A stretch of 64,000 nucleotides of DNA from Bacteroidales bacterium (lineage in GTDB: Bacteria; Bacteroidota; Bacteroidia; Bacteroidales; UBA932), in assembly GCA_017429205.1 (NCBI GenBank), contig JAFRPH010000016.1, positions 22,347 to 86,346 on the forward strand, in the 5' to 3' direction. The notes beneath the pieces are model-generated. The model saw nothing but the letters and a program-made list of their open reading frames with translations, had not been told where the DNA came from and did no database searches. The position numbers and the translations under genes were made by a program. This document shows positions 8,303 to 16,837 of the stretch, piece after piece. Every line of letters starts with the position of its first letter. Positions within the stretch are counted from its first letter, which is position 1.

Positions 8303-9235
8303 CTATCCGCGGTTAGGGTCGAGGGCCTGCAAGAAACGTTCCATCTGCTCGTCCGAATCGAAACGGATGGTGATGGTGCCTTTCCCGGCGGGGGAGCGCT
8401 TCAGGGAGATGTTTTCGCCGAAATAGCGTCCCACGTTCTCCAGGAGACGGTAGTACATCTCGGGGAGCTCCTGCGGCTCTTTCTCCTCCGGCTGCGGAAG
8501 ACCTTTCTCCAGCGCGCGGACCTTCTCCTCCAGCTGGCGGACGGAGAGGCCGCGGCGGACGATGAGGTCGCAGAGCATTTCCTGCGCCTTCGGGTCGTCC
8601 ACGCCCAGGAGGACCTTCGCGTGGCCGACGCTGACCAGGCCCACCTTCAGGTCGTGCTGGACCTTGGCGGGGAGTTTCAGCAGGCGGAGCTGGTTCGCCA
8701 CGGAGGCGCGCTTCTTGCCCACGCGGTCCGCCATCTGCTCCTGCGTCAGGCGGCATTCCTCCATCAGGCGCTGGTAGCTCATCGCCACCTCGATCGGGTC
8801 CAGGTTCTCGCGCTGGATGTTCTCGACGATGGCCATCTCCAGCATGCCCTGGTCGTTCGCGTCGCGGATGTAGGCGGGGATCATGTCCATCCCGGCCTTC
8901 GTGCAGGCGCGGAAGCGGCGCTCGCCGCTGATGATCTGGTACTTGGAGCCCTTCTTGCGGACGGTGATGGGCTGGATGAGCCCGAACGTGCGGATGGAGT
9001 CCGCCAGTTCCTGGAGGGCTTCCTCCCCGAAGCTCATCCGGGGCTGGAAGGGATTCGGTTCGATCAGGTCCACGGGGATGCGGAGGACGTCGGCCGTGAC
9101 TTCCTTGTCGGGAGTGGTGCCGACCACTTCCTTGTTGATGTAGCCGACCGGCTTGCGGATGTCGCGGAGGTCGGTCGCGTCGTCGCCGAGGAGGGCGCTG
9201 AGGCCTTTGCCCAGGCCGTGCTGTACTTTCGCCAT
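8303..9235 (-). CDS. parB: Chromosome-partitioning protein ParB
   Basis: A 310-residue ParB/Spo0J. The ParB-N domain (about 40-130) holds the CTP-binding signature SGERRFRACTKAG and the arginine-rich MSFGEEALQELADSI / VENIQRENLDPIE boxes. A helix-turn-helix follows (LTQEQMADRVGKKRASVANQLRLLKLP) and then a C-terminal dimerisation domain. ParB binds parS sites and spreads as a CTP-dependent clamp to organise the origin region. Its start codon shares a base with the parA stop (TGATG), so the two are translationally coupled. Confidence 0.95.
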   Translation of the reverse strand: MAKVQHGLGKGLSALLGDDATDLRDIRKPVGYINKEVVGTTPDKEVTADVLRIPVDLIEPNPFQPRMSFGEEALQELADSIRTFGLIQPITVRKKGSKYQIISGERRFRACTKAGMDMIPAYIRDANDQGMLEMAIVENIQRENLDPIEVAMSYQRLMEECRLTQEQMADRVGKKRASVANQLRLLKLPAKVQHDLKVGLVSVGHAKVLLGVDDPKAQEMLCDLIVRRGLSVRQLEEKVRALEKGLPQPEEKEPQELPEMYYRLLENVGRYFGENISLKRSPAGKGTITIRFDSDEQMERFLQALDPNRG

Positions 9236-10008
9236 CAGATGTCTTCGTTCTTGGTGAGCACTTCCTCCGCCAGGTGGAGGTAGTTGGAAGTGCCGTTGTT
9301 GGTCACGTCATAAAGGACGATGGGCTTGCCGTGCGAGGGGGCCTCGCTCAGGCGGATGGAGCGCTGGATGATCGTGTTGAACACCAGGTCCTTGAAGTGT
9401 TCCCGCAGCTGCATCACCACCTGGCTGTGCACCTTCGTGCGGCCGTCGAACATCGTCACGACGAAGCCCTCGATGGTGAGACCCGGGTTGATGTTGTTCT
9501 GCACCAGGCGGATGGTCTGGAGCAGTTTCGCGAGGCCTTCCAGGGCGAAGAACTCCGGCTGGACCGGAATCATCACGGAATCGGCCGCCGTCAGGCAGTT
9601 GACGGTGATGAAGCCCAGGGAAGGGGAGCAGTCGATGATGATGTAGTCATAGCGGTCCCGGATGGGCGCCAGGGCCTTCTTGAGGTAGGACTCCCGGTCC
9701 GGCCACTTGATCATCTCGATTTCCGAGCCCACGAGGTTGATGTGGGAGGGAATCATGTGGAGGTTCTGCAGCTCCGTCTGGATGAGGGCGTCCTCCGCGG
9801 GGATGTCCCCCCGGATGACCTCGTACAGGGTGCGCTTCTCGTCGTTGTCCGGGGAGAAGTTGAGGCCGGAGGTCGTATTGGCCTGCGGATCCGCGTCGAT
9901 GATGAGCACCTTCTTCTCCAGGACCGCGAGGGACGCGGCCAGGTTGATGGCCGTCGTGGTCTTGCCCACGCCGCCCTTCTGGTTCGCTATGGCGATGATT
10001 TTTCCCAT
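9235..10008 (-). CDS. parA: Chromosome-partitioning ATPase ParA (Soj)
   Basis: A 257-residue ParA-type ATPase. The deviant Walker A KGGVGKTTTAINLA is at residues 11-24, followed by the A' motif LIIDADPQANTTSG and Walker B YDYIIIDCSPSLGFIT. There is no N-terminal DNA-binding domain, so it is of the short Soj type. It acts with ParB to move and separate origins. It is the first gene of the four-gene operon and has its own promoter about 40 bases upstream. Confidence 0.95.
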   Translation of the reverse strand: MGKIIAIANQKGGVGKTTTAINLAASLAVLEKKVLIIDADPQANTTSGLNFSPDNDEKRTLYEVIRGDIPAEDALIQTELQNLHMIPSHINLVGSEIEMIKWPDRESYLKKALAPIRDRYDYIIIDCSPSLGFITVNCLTAADSVMIPVQPEFFALEGLAKLLQTIRLVQNNINPGLTIEGFVVTMFDGRTKVHSQVVMQLREHFKDLVFNTIIQRSIRLSEAPSHGKPIVLYDVTNNGTSNYLHLAEEVLTKNEDI

Positions 10009-10047
10009 ATTCGTAGATGGTCCGCCCCTGGATGGGCAAACATTCTA

Positions 10048-10078
10048 CAAATATAGGAAAATATCCCCGTCCCTGCAA
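10048..10078 (-). promoter_or_regulatory. Promoter of parA-parB-DUF5683-mltD
   Basis: The -7 box TATATTTG (minus strand, 10048-10055) and a -33 TTG (10076-10078) are separated by 20 bases, close to the Bacteroidota spacing. This leaves a 5' leader of about 35 bases. Confidence 0.75.
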
Positions 10079-10083
10079 GGGAA

Positions 10084-10104
10084 TGTTCCACAAAAAGTTC
10101 CACG
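10084..10104. promoter_or_regulatory. Two direct parS-like half-sites upstream of parA
   Basis: TGTTCCAC (10084-10091) and GTTCCACG (10097-10104) each match the left half of the broadly conserved parS palindrome TGTTCCACGTGGAACA. They are in direct rather than inverted orientation, 5 A bases apart, just upstream of the parA promoter. They may be a degenerate ParB or regulator site. A complete parS palindrome was not found. Confidence 0.3.
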
Positions 10105-10124
10105 CCGCCCGGTTCCGGACCGGA

Positions 10125-10156
10125 TTTGGAATTGTAATTAAATTTTTGTTAATTTG
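10125..10156 (+). promoter_or_regulatory. Probable promoter of the SusC/SusD/S9 operon
   Basis: A -33 TTTG (10125-10128) and a -7-like TTAATTTG (10149-10156, one mismatch to TAnnTTTG) are spaced by 20 bases. It predicts a leader of about 80 bases before the susC ATG. Confidence 0.5.
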
Positions 10157-10187
10157 CGGTCGGAATGGTTAGTAGTACGTGTATAAT

Positions 10188-10206
10188 GGCCTGCAAGGCC
10201 TTTTTG
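10188..10206 (+). terminator. Terminator-like hairpin in the susC leader
   Basis: A 5-bp G/C stem (GGCCT/AGGCC, loop GCA) is followed directly by TTTTTG. It lies between the predicted promoter and the susC start codon, so it could attenuate the operon or end a short leader RNA. Confidence 0.5.
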
Positions 10207-10243
10207 TACTGATTACAAACTGAAATTAACCTAATGTTTAACC

Positions 10244-13200
10244 ATGAAAGGAATTAAGATTTTATTCTCGATTCTGGCCCTTTCCGTCTGCACGGCGCTC
10301 GCCGGACAGAACATCACGGTCAAGGGCACAGTGACGGACGCCTCGAACGGCGATCCGGTTCCCGCCACATCTGTCATCGTCAGCGGCACCACACAGGGTG
10401 TCGTTTCCGACGTGGATGGTGTCTATTCGATCAGCGCCCCTTCGGACGGCGTCCTGATCTTCTCCTCCATCGGCTATGAGACCATGCAGGTTTCCATCCG
10501 GGGCAACCGCCTCCTGAACGTGGAGCTCACTCCCAGCGCCGAATTCCTGGACGAGACCATCGTCGTCGCCTACGGCACGGCGAAGAAGTCCTCCTATTCC
10601 GGTTCCGCCACGATGGTCCGCTCCGAGGAGCTGGCCCAGAAGCCCGTCTCCTCCGTGGAGCAGGCCCTCCAGGGCAAGATTCCCGGCCTGCAGGTGAGCA
10701 CCGCCTCCGGCCAGCCGGGCGCCGCGACCACCTTCCGCATCCGCGGTACCGGTACGCTCAACGCCTCCTCCTCGCCGCTGTACGTGATCGACGGCGTGGC
10801 CACCACGAGCTCCAATTACTCCAAGAACGCCAGTGATGCGAACACCACCACCAGCATCCTGTCCAGCATCAATCCGCAGGACATCGAGTCCATCACGGTG
10901 CTGAAGGATGCCGCGGCCGCCTCCCTGTACGGCTCCCGCGCGGCGAACGGCGTCGTGATCATCACCACCAAGACCGGCAAGGCCGGCCAGGGCCACATGA
11001 ACTTCAACGCCGCCTACGGCGTCTCCGCCGTCCCGCGCCAGTACGAGATGGCGCATTCCGGGGACTATTACAAGCTCATCTTCAACAGCTACATGGAAGC
11101 CGGCAAGGGCGCCGAGTGGGCCAACGAGCAGGCGCAGGGCACCCTGTCCTGGAACCCGTTCAACATGGCCAACCCGCTGGACGCCAATGGCAATGTGGCC
11201 AGCGGCGCGAAGGTCGTCATCGACACGGACTGGCAGCGCGAGGTGATGAAGAAGGGCTATTCCCAGGACTACAACCTGAGCTACTCCGGCGGCACCGACA
11301 AGCTCAACTACTTCTTCTCCGGCGGCTACTTCGACCAGACCGGCACCACGCCCACGGCCCGCTACACCCGTTATTCCGGCAAGGCGAACATCGAGGCGCA
11401 GGTGAAGCCCTGGCTCAAGGGCGGCATAAACGTCGTGTTCTCCTACGCCACGCAGAACTCCGAAGTCTCCCAGAGCGCCGGCGCCTCCCCGCTGTACAAC
11501 GCCCTCGCCTTCCCGAACGCCGTCCCGGTGTACAAGGTCGATTCCAACGGCAACTACGTCCTGGACGAGGCCGGTGAGAAGCAGTACAACTGGACGAACC
11601 CGGCCGCCAAGGACTTCAACCCGGTGGCCATCCCGCTGATGAACACCAACAAGGCCAATACGGCCCGCCTGCTGGCCTCCTTCTTCACCGAGGTGAAGTT
11701 CATGGACGGCCTCACCGCCCGCACGACCTTCTCGCCCGACTACGTGTCCGTGTACGATATCTTCTATTGGAACAAGTATCACGGTGACGGTCCGGCTTAC
11801 AGCGGCCGCGGCGGCCGTACCCAGACCAGCGACCTGATGTTCACCAGCACCACCACGCTGAACTTCAACCGCAGCTTCGGCCTCCACTCGGTGTCCGCCA
11901 TGGCCGGTTACGAGTACTGGCAGAGCCGGATCACCCGCTTCGACGGCGCCGCCACCGGCTTCGCCTTCGACTTCCTCCAGGAACTCGCCGGCGCCAGCAA
12001 GCCGCAGTCCCTCACTTCCTGGTACACCGACGCCGCCCTGATCTCCTACCTGGGCCACGCCGAGTACAACTACGCCGAGAAGTACTTCGCTTCCGCTTCG
12101 TTCCGTCGGGACGGTTCCTCCGTGTTCGGCGCGGACAACAAGTGGGGCAACTTCTTCAGCGTGGGCGCCTCCTGGCGGATGAAGCAGGAGGACTTCCTGA
12201 AAGACGTCGACTGGCTGAGCGACCTCAAGTTCCGTGTCAGCTACGGTACCTCCGGCAACAACGCCGGTCTTAGCCGCTACGAGTCCCTGGGTCTTTGGAC
12301 GGCCAGCGACAGCTATCAGTACGGTTACAACTCCGGTCTCGGCCACACGAGCCTTTCCAACCCGGAACTGGGCTGGGAGAAGCAGAAGATGCTGAACATC
12401 GGCCTGGACTTCGGCTTCGCCGGCAACCGCATCAACGGTTCCGTCGAGTACTTCCGGAAGGCTTCCGACGACCTGCTCTACGAGTTCCCGCTGCCCGCTT
12501 CCCACGGTCTCACCAGCGTGATGATGAACCTCGCCAAGGTGCAGAACCAGGGCGTGGAGTTCAGCCTGAACGCCGTTCCCGTGCAGACCGCGGACTTCAA
12601 CTGGGACGTGAACTTCAACTTCTCCTACAACGCCGACAAGATCCTGGACCTCGCGGGTGACGACGACATCATCATGGGCGACACCAAGAAGATCTGGAAG
12701 GTGGGCGAGAGCCAGTACATGTTCTACATGCCCACCTGGGTGGGTGTGGATCCCGCCAATGGCGACCCGCTCTGGAAAGGTGCCGACGGAAACACGAACA
12801 ACTATTCCATAGCCGAGTACGAGCAGCAGGGCCGCTCGACGCCTTGGGGCTTCGGTTCCCTGACGAACAACCTCTCCTGGAAGGGCTTGAGCCTCTCCTT
12901 CATGTTCTACTACAACCTGGGCGGCAAGTTCTATGACAGCCTGTACGCCAACATGATGCACGAGGGCAACAACTCCGGCAAAAATATCTGCGTGGACGAA
13001 CTCAACGCCTGGACGCCGACCAACACCAACACCGACGTGCCGAAGTTCATCAACACGAACGACAACCAGAGCAACTCCCCGAGCACGCGTTTCCTGTACA
13101 GCGCCACCTACCTGAAGCTCAAGAACGTGAACCTCTCCTACAACCTGCCCAGGAACCTGCTCAAGAAGACGGGCATCCTCTCCGGGGCCCGCGTGTACGT

Positions 13201-13351
13201 GAACGCCGACAACCTGTTCACGGTGTTCAAGGACAAGCGCTACAAGGGCTATGACGACATCGACATCTTCGGTGTCGGCGGCTATGACGCCTATGCGAAC
13301 TACATTCCGCTCAGCCGGACCTTCACTTTCGGTGTTAATCTCACTTTCTAA
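10244..13351 (+). CDS. SusC/RagA-type TonB-dependent outer-membrane transporter
   Basis: A 1035-residue TonB-dependent transporter. There is a signal peptide (about 1-20). A carboxypeptidase-D-regulatory-like domain follows (about 24-100, VKGTVTDASNGDPVPATSVIVSGTTQGVVSDVDG). The plug then carries the SusC signature IVVAYGTAKKSSYSG, SPLYVIDGV and DIESITVLKDAAAASLYGSR. A 22-strand barrel ends in an aromatic residue (FTFGVNLTF). It forms the import channel beneath a SusD lid and takes energy from TonB. The neighbouring SusD and an S9 peptidase, with no glycoside hydrolase nearby, suggest that peptides rather than glycans are imported. Confidence 0.95.
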   Translation: MKGIKILFSILALSVCTALAGQNITVKGTVTDASNGDPVPATSVIVSGTTQGVVSDVDGVYSISAPSDGVLIFSSIGYETMQVSIRGNRLLNVELTPSAEFLDETIVVAYGTAKKSSYSGSATMVRSEELAQKPVSSVEQALQGKIPGLQVSTASGQPGAATTFRIRGTGTLNASSSPLYVIDGVATTSSNYSKNASDANTTTSILSSINPQDIESITVLKDAAAASLYGSRAANGVVIITTKTGKAGQGHMNFNAAYGVSAVPRQYEMAHSGDYYKLIFNSYMEAGKGAEWANEQAQGTLSWNPFNMANPLDANGNVASGAKVVIDTDWQREVMKKGYSQDYNLSYSGGTDKLNYFFSGGYFDQTGTTPTARYTRYSGKANIEAQVKPWLKGGINVVFSYATQNSEVSQSAGASPLYNALAFPNAVPVYKVDSNGNYVLDEAGEKQYNWTNPAAKDFNPVAIPLMNTNKANTARLLASFFTEVKFMDGLTARTTFSPDYVSVYDIFYWNKYHGDGPAYSGRGGRTQTSDLMFTSTTTLNFNRSFGLHSVSAMAGYEYWQSRITRFDGAATGFAFDFLQELAGASKPQSLTSWYTDAALISYLGHAEYNYAEKYFASASFRRDGSSVFGADNKWGNFFSVGASWRMKQEDFLKDVDWLSDLKFRVSYGTSGNNAGLSRYESLGLWTASDSYQYGYNSGLGHTSLSNPELGWEKQKMLNIGLDFGFAGNRINGSVEYFRKASDDLLYEFPLPASHGLTSVMMNLAKVQNQGVEFSLNAVPVQTADFNWDVNFNFSYNADKILDLAGDDDIIMGDTKKIWKVGESQYMFYMPTWVGVDPANGDPLWKGADGNTNNYSIAEYEQQGRSTPWGFGSLTNNLSWKGLSLSFMFYYNLGGKFYDSLYANMMHEGNNSGKNICVDELNAWTPTNTNTDVPKFINTNDNQSNSPSTRFLYSATYLKLKNVNLSYNLPRNLLKKTGILSGARVYVNADNLFTVFKDKRYKGYDDIDIFGVGGYDAYANYIPLSRTFTFGVNLTF

Positions 13352-13363
13352 AACGGACGCGCT

Positions 13364-14875
13364 ATGAAAAAGATATTCTACATCGCTACGATCGCTCTCT
13401 TCGGACTGGCCTCCTGCAGCAAGGAGGTGCTGAACCCGGTCCCGTCCAACGCCGTTTCCGACACGCAGATCTTCTCGTCTGTGGCCTCGGCGGAGACCGC
13501 CCTCAACGGCGGCATCATGTACATCGGCTACTATATGACCAACACCCTGGGCACCATCATGTCCGAGGTGATGGGCGAGGACGCCCTGATGACCAGCGGC
13601 AACTACGGCATCGACACGTACAACTGGAACCTGTATTCCTATACCTATTCCCAGGTCCCCGAGGACGATCCCTGGTGGTTCGGTTATGCCAACTACATCT
13701 GGCAATATGACTACAAGGGCATCGACGCGGCGAACAACATCATCGCCTACGTGACCGACATGCCCGACGAGACCGGCAAGGAGAACCTGCTGGGCCAGGC
13801 ATATGGCCTCCGCGCCTTCATGTTCCTGCGCCTGGCCCGCCTGTTCGCGCCGACTTATTCCATCAACTCCGAGGCCCCCTGCATCATCCTGCGCACCGAG
13901 CCCGCCGACGGCGCTTCCGAGCACATGCCGCGCGCTACGCTGAAGGCCACTTACGAGCAGATCCTCAAGGACTTCGAGTACGCCCGCCAGCACTGCGACG
14001 CCAACAATGGCGCCTACTTCACCCCGAAGGCTTGCGCCCTCTTCATGGCGCGCGCCTATCTGGACATGGGCGACTGGGCCAATGCCAAGAAGTTCGCCGA
14101 GGAAGCCGCTTCCAACAACTTCACCGGCAGCAACCTGATGAGCCAGGACGAATATCAGGCCGGCTTCATGGACCCGAACGTGGAATGGCTGATGTACTAC
14201 AACTTCAATCAGACCACCTCCAACTACTATGCGTCCATCCCGTCGTTCTACTACCTCGCAAAGGCCGCCTACAATGTGGACGATACCGGCAAGGCCGATC
14301 CGGCCGACATCGAGTATCTGGACACCGCGAAGGAGGAAAACTACTTTGAGGAGCCGCTCTACGGTTACAGCACCGTGCGCTGGACCAAGCGCTTCCGCGA
14401 TTCGTTCGAGGACGGCGACTGCCGCAAGCTCTTCCCGTTCTACTTCTATGCGGAGGACGGCTGGTTCACCAGCAAGTTCAGCCACCGCGAACTCTCCATC
14501 GGCGACGCCGACTTCCCGCTGGCCCGCATCGCGGAGGCCTACCTGATCAAGGCCGAATGCGAGGCCCGCACCGGCGGCAACGCGAAGGCCGTGCTGAACG
14601 CGCTGCAGGCCGCCCGCGGCGCCACCCCGACGGACGGCTCCCTGGAGAACGTCCTGTATGAACGCCGCAAGGAACTCTATGGCGAAGGTTTCCGCCTGCA
14701 GGACATCAAGCGCACGCACCAGGCCCTCGACCGCACGAAGGATCCGGAGCATTGGGCTACCGTGAAGACCCTCCCGGCCGACAGCCCCCGCTACATGCTG
14801 CCGATCCCGCAGAACGAGATGCTCTACAACAAGGCGCTCTCCGCTGCCGACCAGAACGAATTCTGGAGGAAATAA
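13364..14875 (+). CDS. RagB/SusD family nutrient-binding lipoprotein
   Basis: A 503-residue surface lipoprotein. Its signal peptide ends in a lipobox (FGLASC, cysteine at about residue 18). The body has SusD-type TPR helices (ETALNGGIMYIGYYM, LLGQAYGLRAFMFLRLARLFAPTYS) and the C-terminal SusD signature YERRKELYGEGFRLQDIKR. SusD proteins form the lid of the SusC channel and bind substrate. The start is 12 bases after the SusC stop, and the stop overlaps the S9 peptidase start. Confidence 0.95.
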   Translation: MKKIFYIATIALFGLASCSKEVLNPVPSNAVSDTQIFSSVASAETALNGGIMYIGYYMTNTLGTIMSEVMGEDALMTSGNYGIDTYNWNLYSYTYSQVPEDDPWWFGYANYIWQYDYKGIDAANNIIAYVTDMPDETGKENLLGQAYGLRAFMFLRLARLFAPTYSINSEAPCIILRTEPADGASEHMPRATLKATYEQILKDFEYARQHCDANNGAYFTPKACALFMARAYLDMGDWANAKKFAEEAASNNFTGSNLMSQDEYQAGFMDPNVEWLMYYNFNQTTSNYYASIPSFYYLAKAAYNVDDTGKADPADIEYLDTAKEENYFEEPLYGYSTVRWTKRFRDSFEDGDCRKLFPFYFYAEDGWFTSKFSHRELSIGDADFPLARIAEAYLIKAECEARTGGNAKAVLNALQAARGATPTDGSLENVLYERRKELYGEGFRLQDIKRTHQALDRTKDPEHWATVKTLPADSPRYMLPIPQNEMLYNKALSAADQNEFWRK

Positions 14876-16836
14876 TGAGAAAGTTTCAATTATGGGGAAT
14901 GCTGCTGCTATCGGCAGCATTCCTTTTCAGTTCCTGTGCGAAGAAGCAGGATGACGGGAAGGTCGCTTTCATCGACCGGGAAGTGGACGTGAAATCTTTC
15001 CTGACCGGTTTCCCGTACTCCACCTGGGGATTCTATCTCTCGGACGACGCGACGAAACTGTACTATCTGCGCAACGACGAGCCGAGCCCGCTGGTGATGC
15101 TCGACCTCACGAAGTGCACCGACATCAGCCGGGGGGACGTCATCTCGTCCGACGACTGGTCCAAGAAGAATTTCTGGAGCCCTTCCTGGAACGAGAAGGA
15201 CGGCTTCCTGTACTGGATGGGCGACCAGCGGAACGACGAGAAGATCGACCTGTACCGGATGGACCCGAAGACGGGGGAGACCACCTGCTTCACCGACGTC
15301 CCGTACATCTACGGCTGGAGTTTCAACGACGCCAAGGACAAGGCCTTCTACGTGGCCCGCATCGACCAGGTGGGGGACGACCACGTGGACGAGTTCCACA
15401 TCCTGGACCTCAAAACCCTGGAGGACAAGACCGTCTGCACGGACCGTCCGGACTTCCGGATGACGTGGACGGAGATCGCCTCCAGCCCGGATGACAGCGG
15501 CTGCCTGCTGACCGTCCTGAAGAATGTCAACCGGACCTTCACGAACATCGCCTACCTGGACTACGCCACCGGCGAGTACCAGGTGATCACCGATCCCTCC
15601 GTGGAGGCTTCCCTGGACGGCTGTGCGGTCATTTCGCCCTGGTACTCCCAGGACGTCGCCTACTTCCTGTCCGACCATACCGGCTATGCCAATGTCTACT
15701 CCTTCAACCGCGCCACCGGCGAAGTCCGTCCCGTGACGGCCTATCGGCAGGACCTCCGCGCGAAATGGCTGGAGGCCGACGGCAAGAAGTATCTGGCGAC
15801 GGTGCGCACGAGCCCGGAAGGCTCGGATGTCGCCGTCCTGGATCCGGACGGAAACGAGATCGTTTGCGAGCGGTATCCCGCGACGCTCACGCTCAAGACG
15901 ACGGTCGGGAACAAGATGTATTTCACGGCCGGCGCGACGGACATCCTCTTCCAGATGTGGGTGGTCGAGTTCGTCGACGGCCAGCTGAAGCAGTCCGTGC
16001 TGGTGGACCTCCCCGAGAGCATCAAGTCCTCGATGGTGACCTCGCACGCGCAGAAGCTCAGCATTCCGACCTTCGACATCGATCCGGCCACCGGGGAGAC
16101 CCGGATGCTGCACGCGTACCTGATGGTTCCCGAGAACCCGCTCCCGGCCGACCAGGCCCGCCTGATGGTGATGTCCTTCTACGGCGGAGACAACGCCTAT
16201 GACATGGAGCATCAGATCTTTACGGCGGCGGGCATGTACGTGCTGAGCGCCTCGCCCCGCGGTTCCAGCGGGTTCGGGCGCGACTTCGCGGCGCTGAACG
16301 ACCACGACCTGGGCGGCAACGAGACCATCGACATGATCTACTGCGCCCGCTATGTCTCCGAGATGCTGGGCATTCCGCCGGAGCGCGTCGGCTGCTTCGG
16401 CATGAGCCACGGCGGCTACGAGACGATGCGGCTGATGACCTTCCCGGGCGAGGTGAACGGCTTCAAGGCCTCCTTCCCGTTCGGGTTCGGCGTGGCCGTG
16501 GCCGGCTTCTGCGACATCATCTGGGAGCACTACCACTCCAACATCCCGGACTGGGACTACCTGGAGGCCGGCGACCCGGTGACCGAAAAGGACAAGCTGA
16601 TGGACCGTTCGCCCATCAGCCACGTGGACAAGATCTCCGGTCCGCTCCTGCTCATCCACGGCGACCACGACGACCGTGTGGACATCGGTGGCTCGCAGAT
16701 GCTGTATGACGCGTTGAAGAAGGAAGGAAAGCCGGTCGAGTTCCTGATCATGAAGGGCCAGGGACACGGTTACAAGGGCATCGACAACCAGATGCTCTAT
16801 TACCGGACCATCCTGGATTTCATCGCCCGGAACTGA
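14875..16836 (+). CDS. S9-family (prolyl oligopeptidase/DPP-like) peptidase lipoprotein
   Basis: A 653-residue lipoprotein (lipobox AFLFSSC, Cys about residue 20). An N-terminal beta-propeller-like region (about 40-390) carries repeats such as DGFLYWMGDQRNDEKIDLYRMD. An alpha/beta-hydrolase domain follows with the nucleophile Ser in GCFGMSHGGYE, the acid in LLIHGDHDDRVDI and the His in GQGHGYKG. This family removes dipeptides or cleaves short peptides. The start codon shares a base with the SusD stop (TAATG). An in-frame opening further upstream lies inside susD and is not used. The gene ends in a strong terminator that is inside priA. Confidence 0.9.
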   Translation: MRKFQLWGMLLLSAAFLFSSCAKKQDDGKVAFIDREVDVKSFLTGFPYSTWGFYLSDDATKLYYLRNDEPSPLVMLDLTKCTDISRGDVISSDDWSKKNFWSPSWNEKDGFLYWMGDQRNDEKIDLYRMDPKTGETTCFTDVPYIYGWSFNDAKDKAFYVARIDQVGDDHVDEFHILDLKTLEDKTVCTDRPDFRMTWTEIASSPDDSGCLLTVLKNVNRTFTNIAYLDYATGEYQVITDPSVEASLDGCAVISPWYSQDVAYFLSDHTGYANVYSFNRATGEVRPVTAYRQDLRAKWLEADGKKYLATVRTSPEGSDVAVLDPDGNEIVCERYPATLTLKTTVGNKMYFTAGATDILFQMWVVEFVDGQLKQSVLVDLPESIKSSMVTSHAQKLSIPTFDIDPATGETRMLHAYLMVPENPLPADQARLMVMSFYGGDNAYDMEHQIFTAAGMYVLSASPRGSSGFGRDFAALNDHDLGGNETIDMIYCARYVSEMLGIPPERVGCFGMSHGGYETMRLMTFPGEVNGFKASFPFGFGVAVAGFCDIIWEHYHSNIPDWDYLEAGDPVTEKDKLMDRSPISHVDKISGPLLLIHGDHDDRVDIGGSQMLYDALKKEGKPVEFLIMKGQGHGYKGIDNQMLYYRTILDFIARN

Positions 16837-16837
16837 C

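Noticed and set aside
10262..14920. A 1552-codon open frame antisense to susC and susD
   Set aside because: It is a GC-bias shadow: its composition is low-complexity (Gly/Val/Glu/His rich), it matches no family, and the SusC/SusD frames on the other strand are unmistakable.
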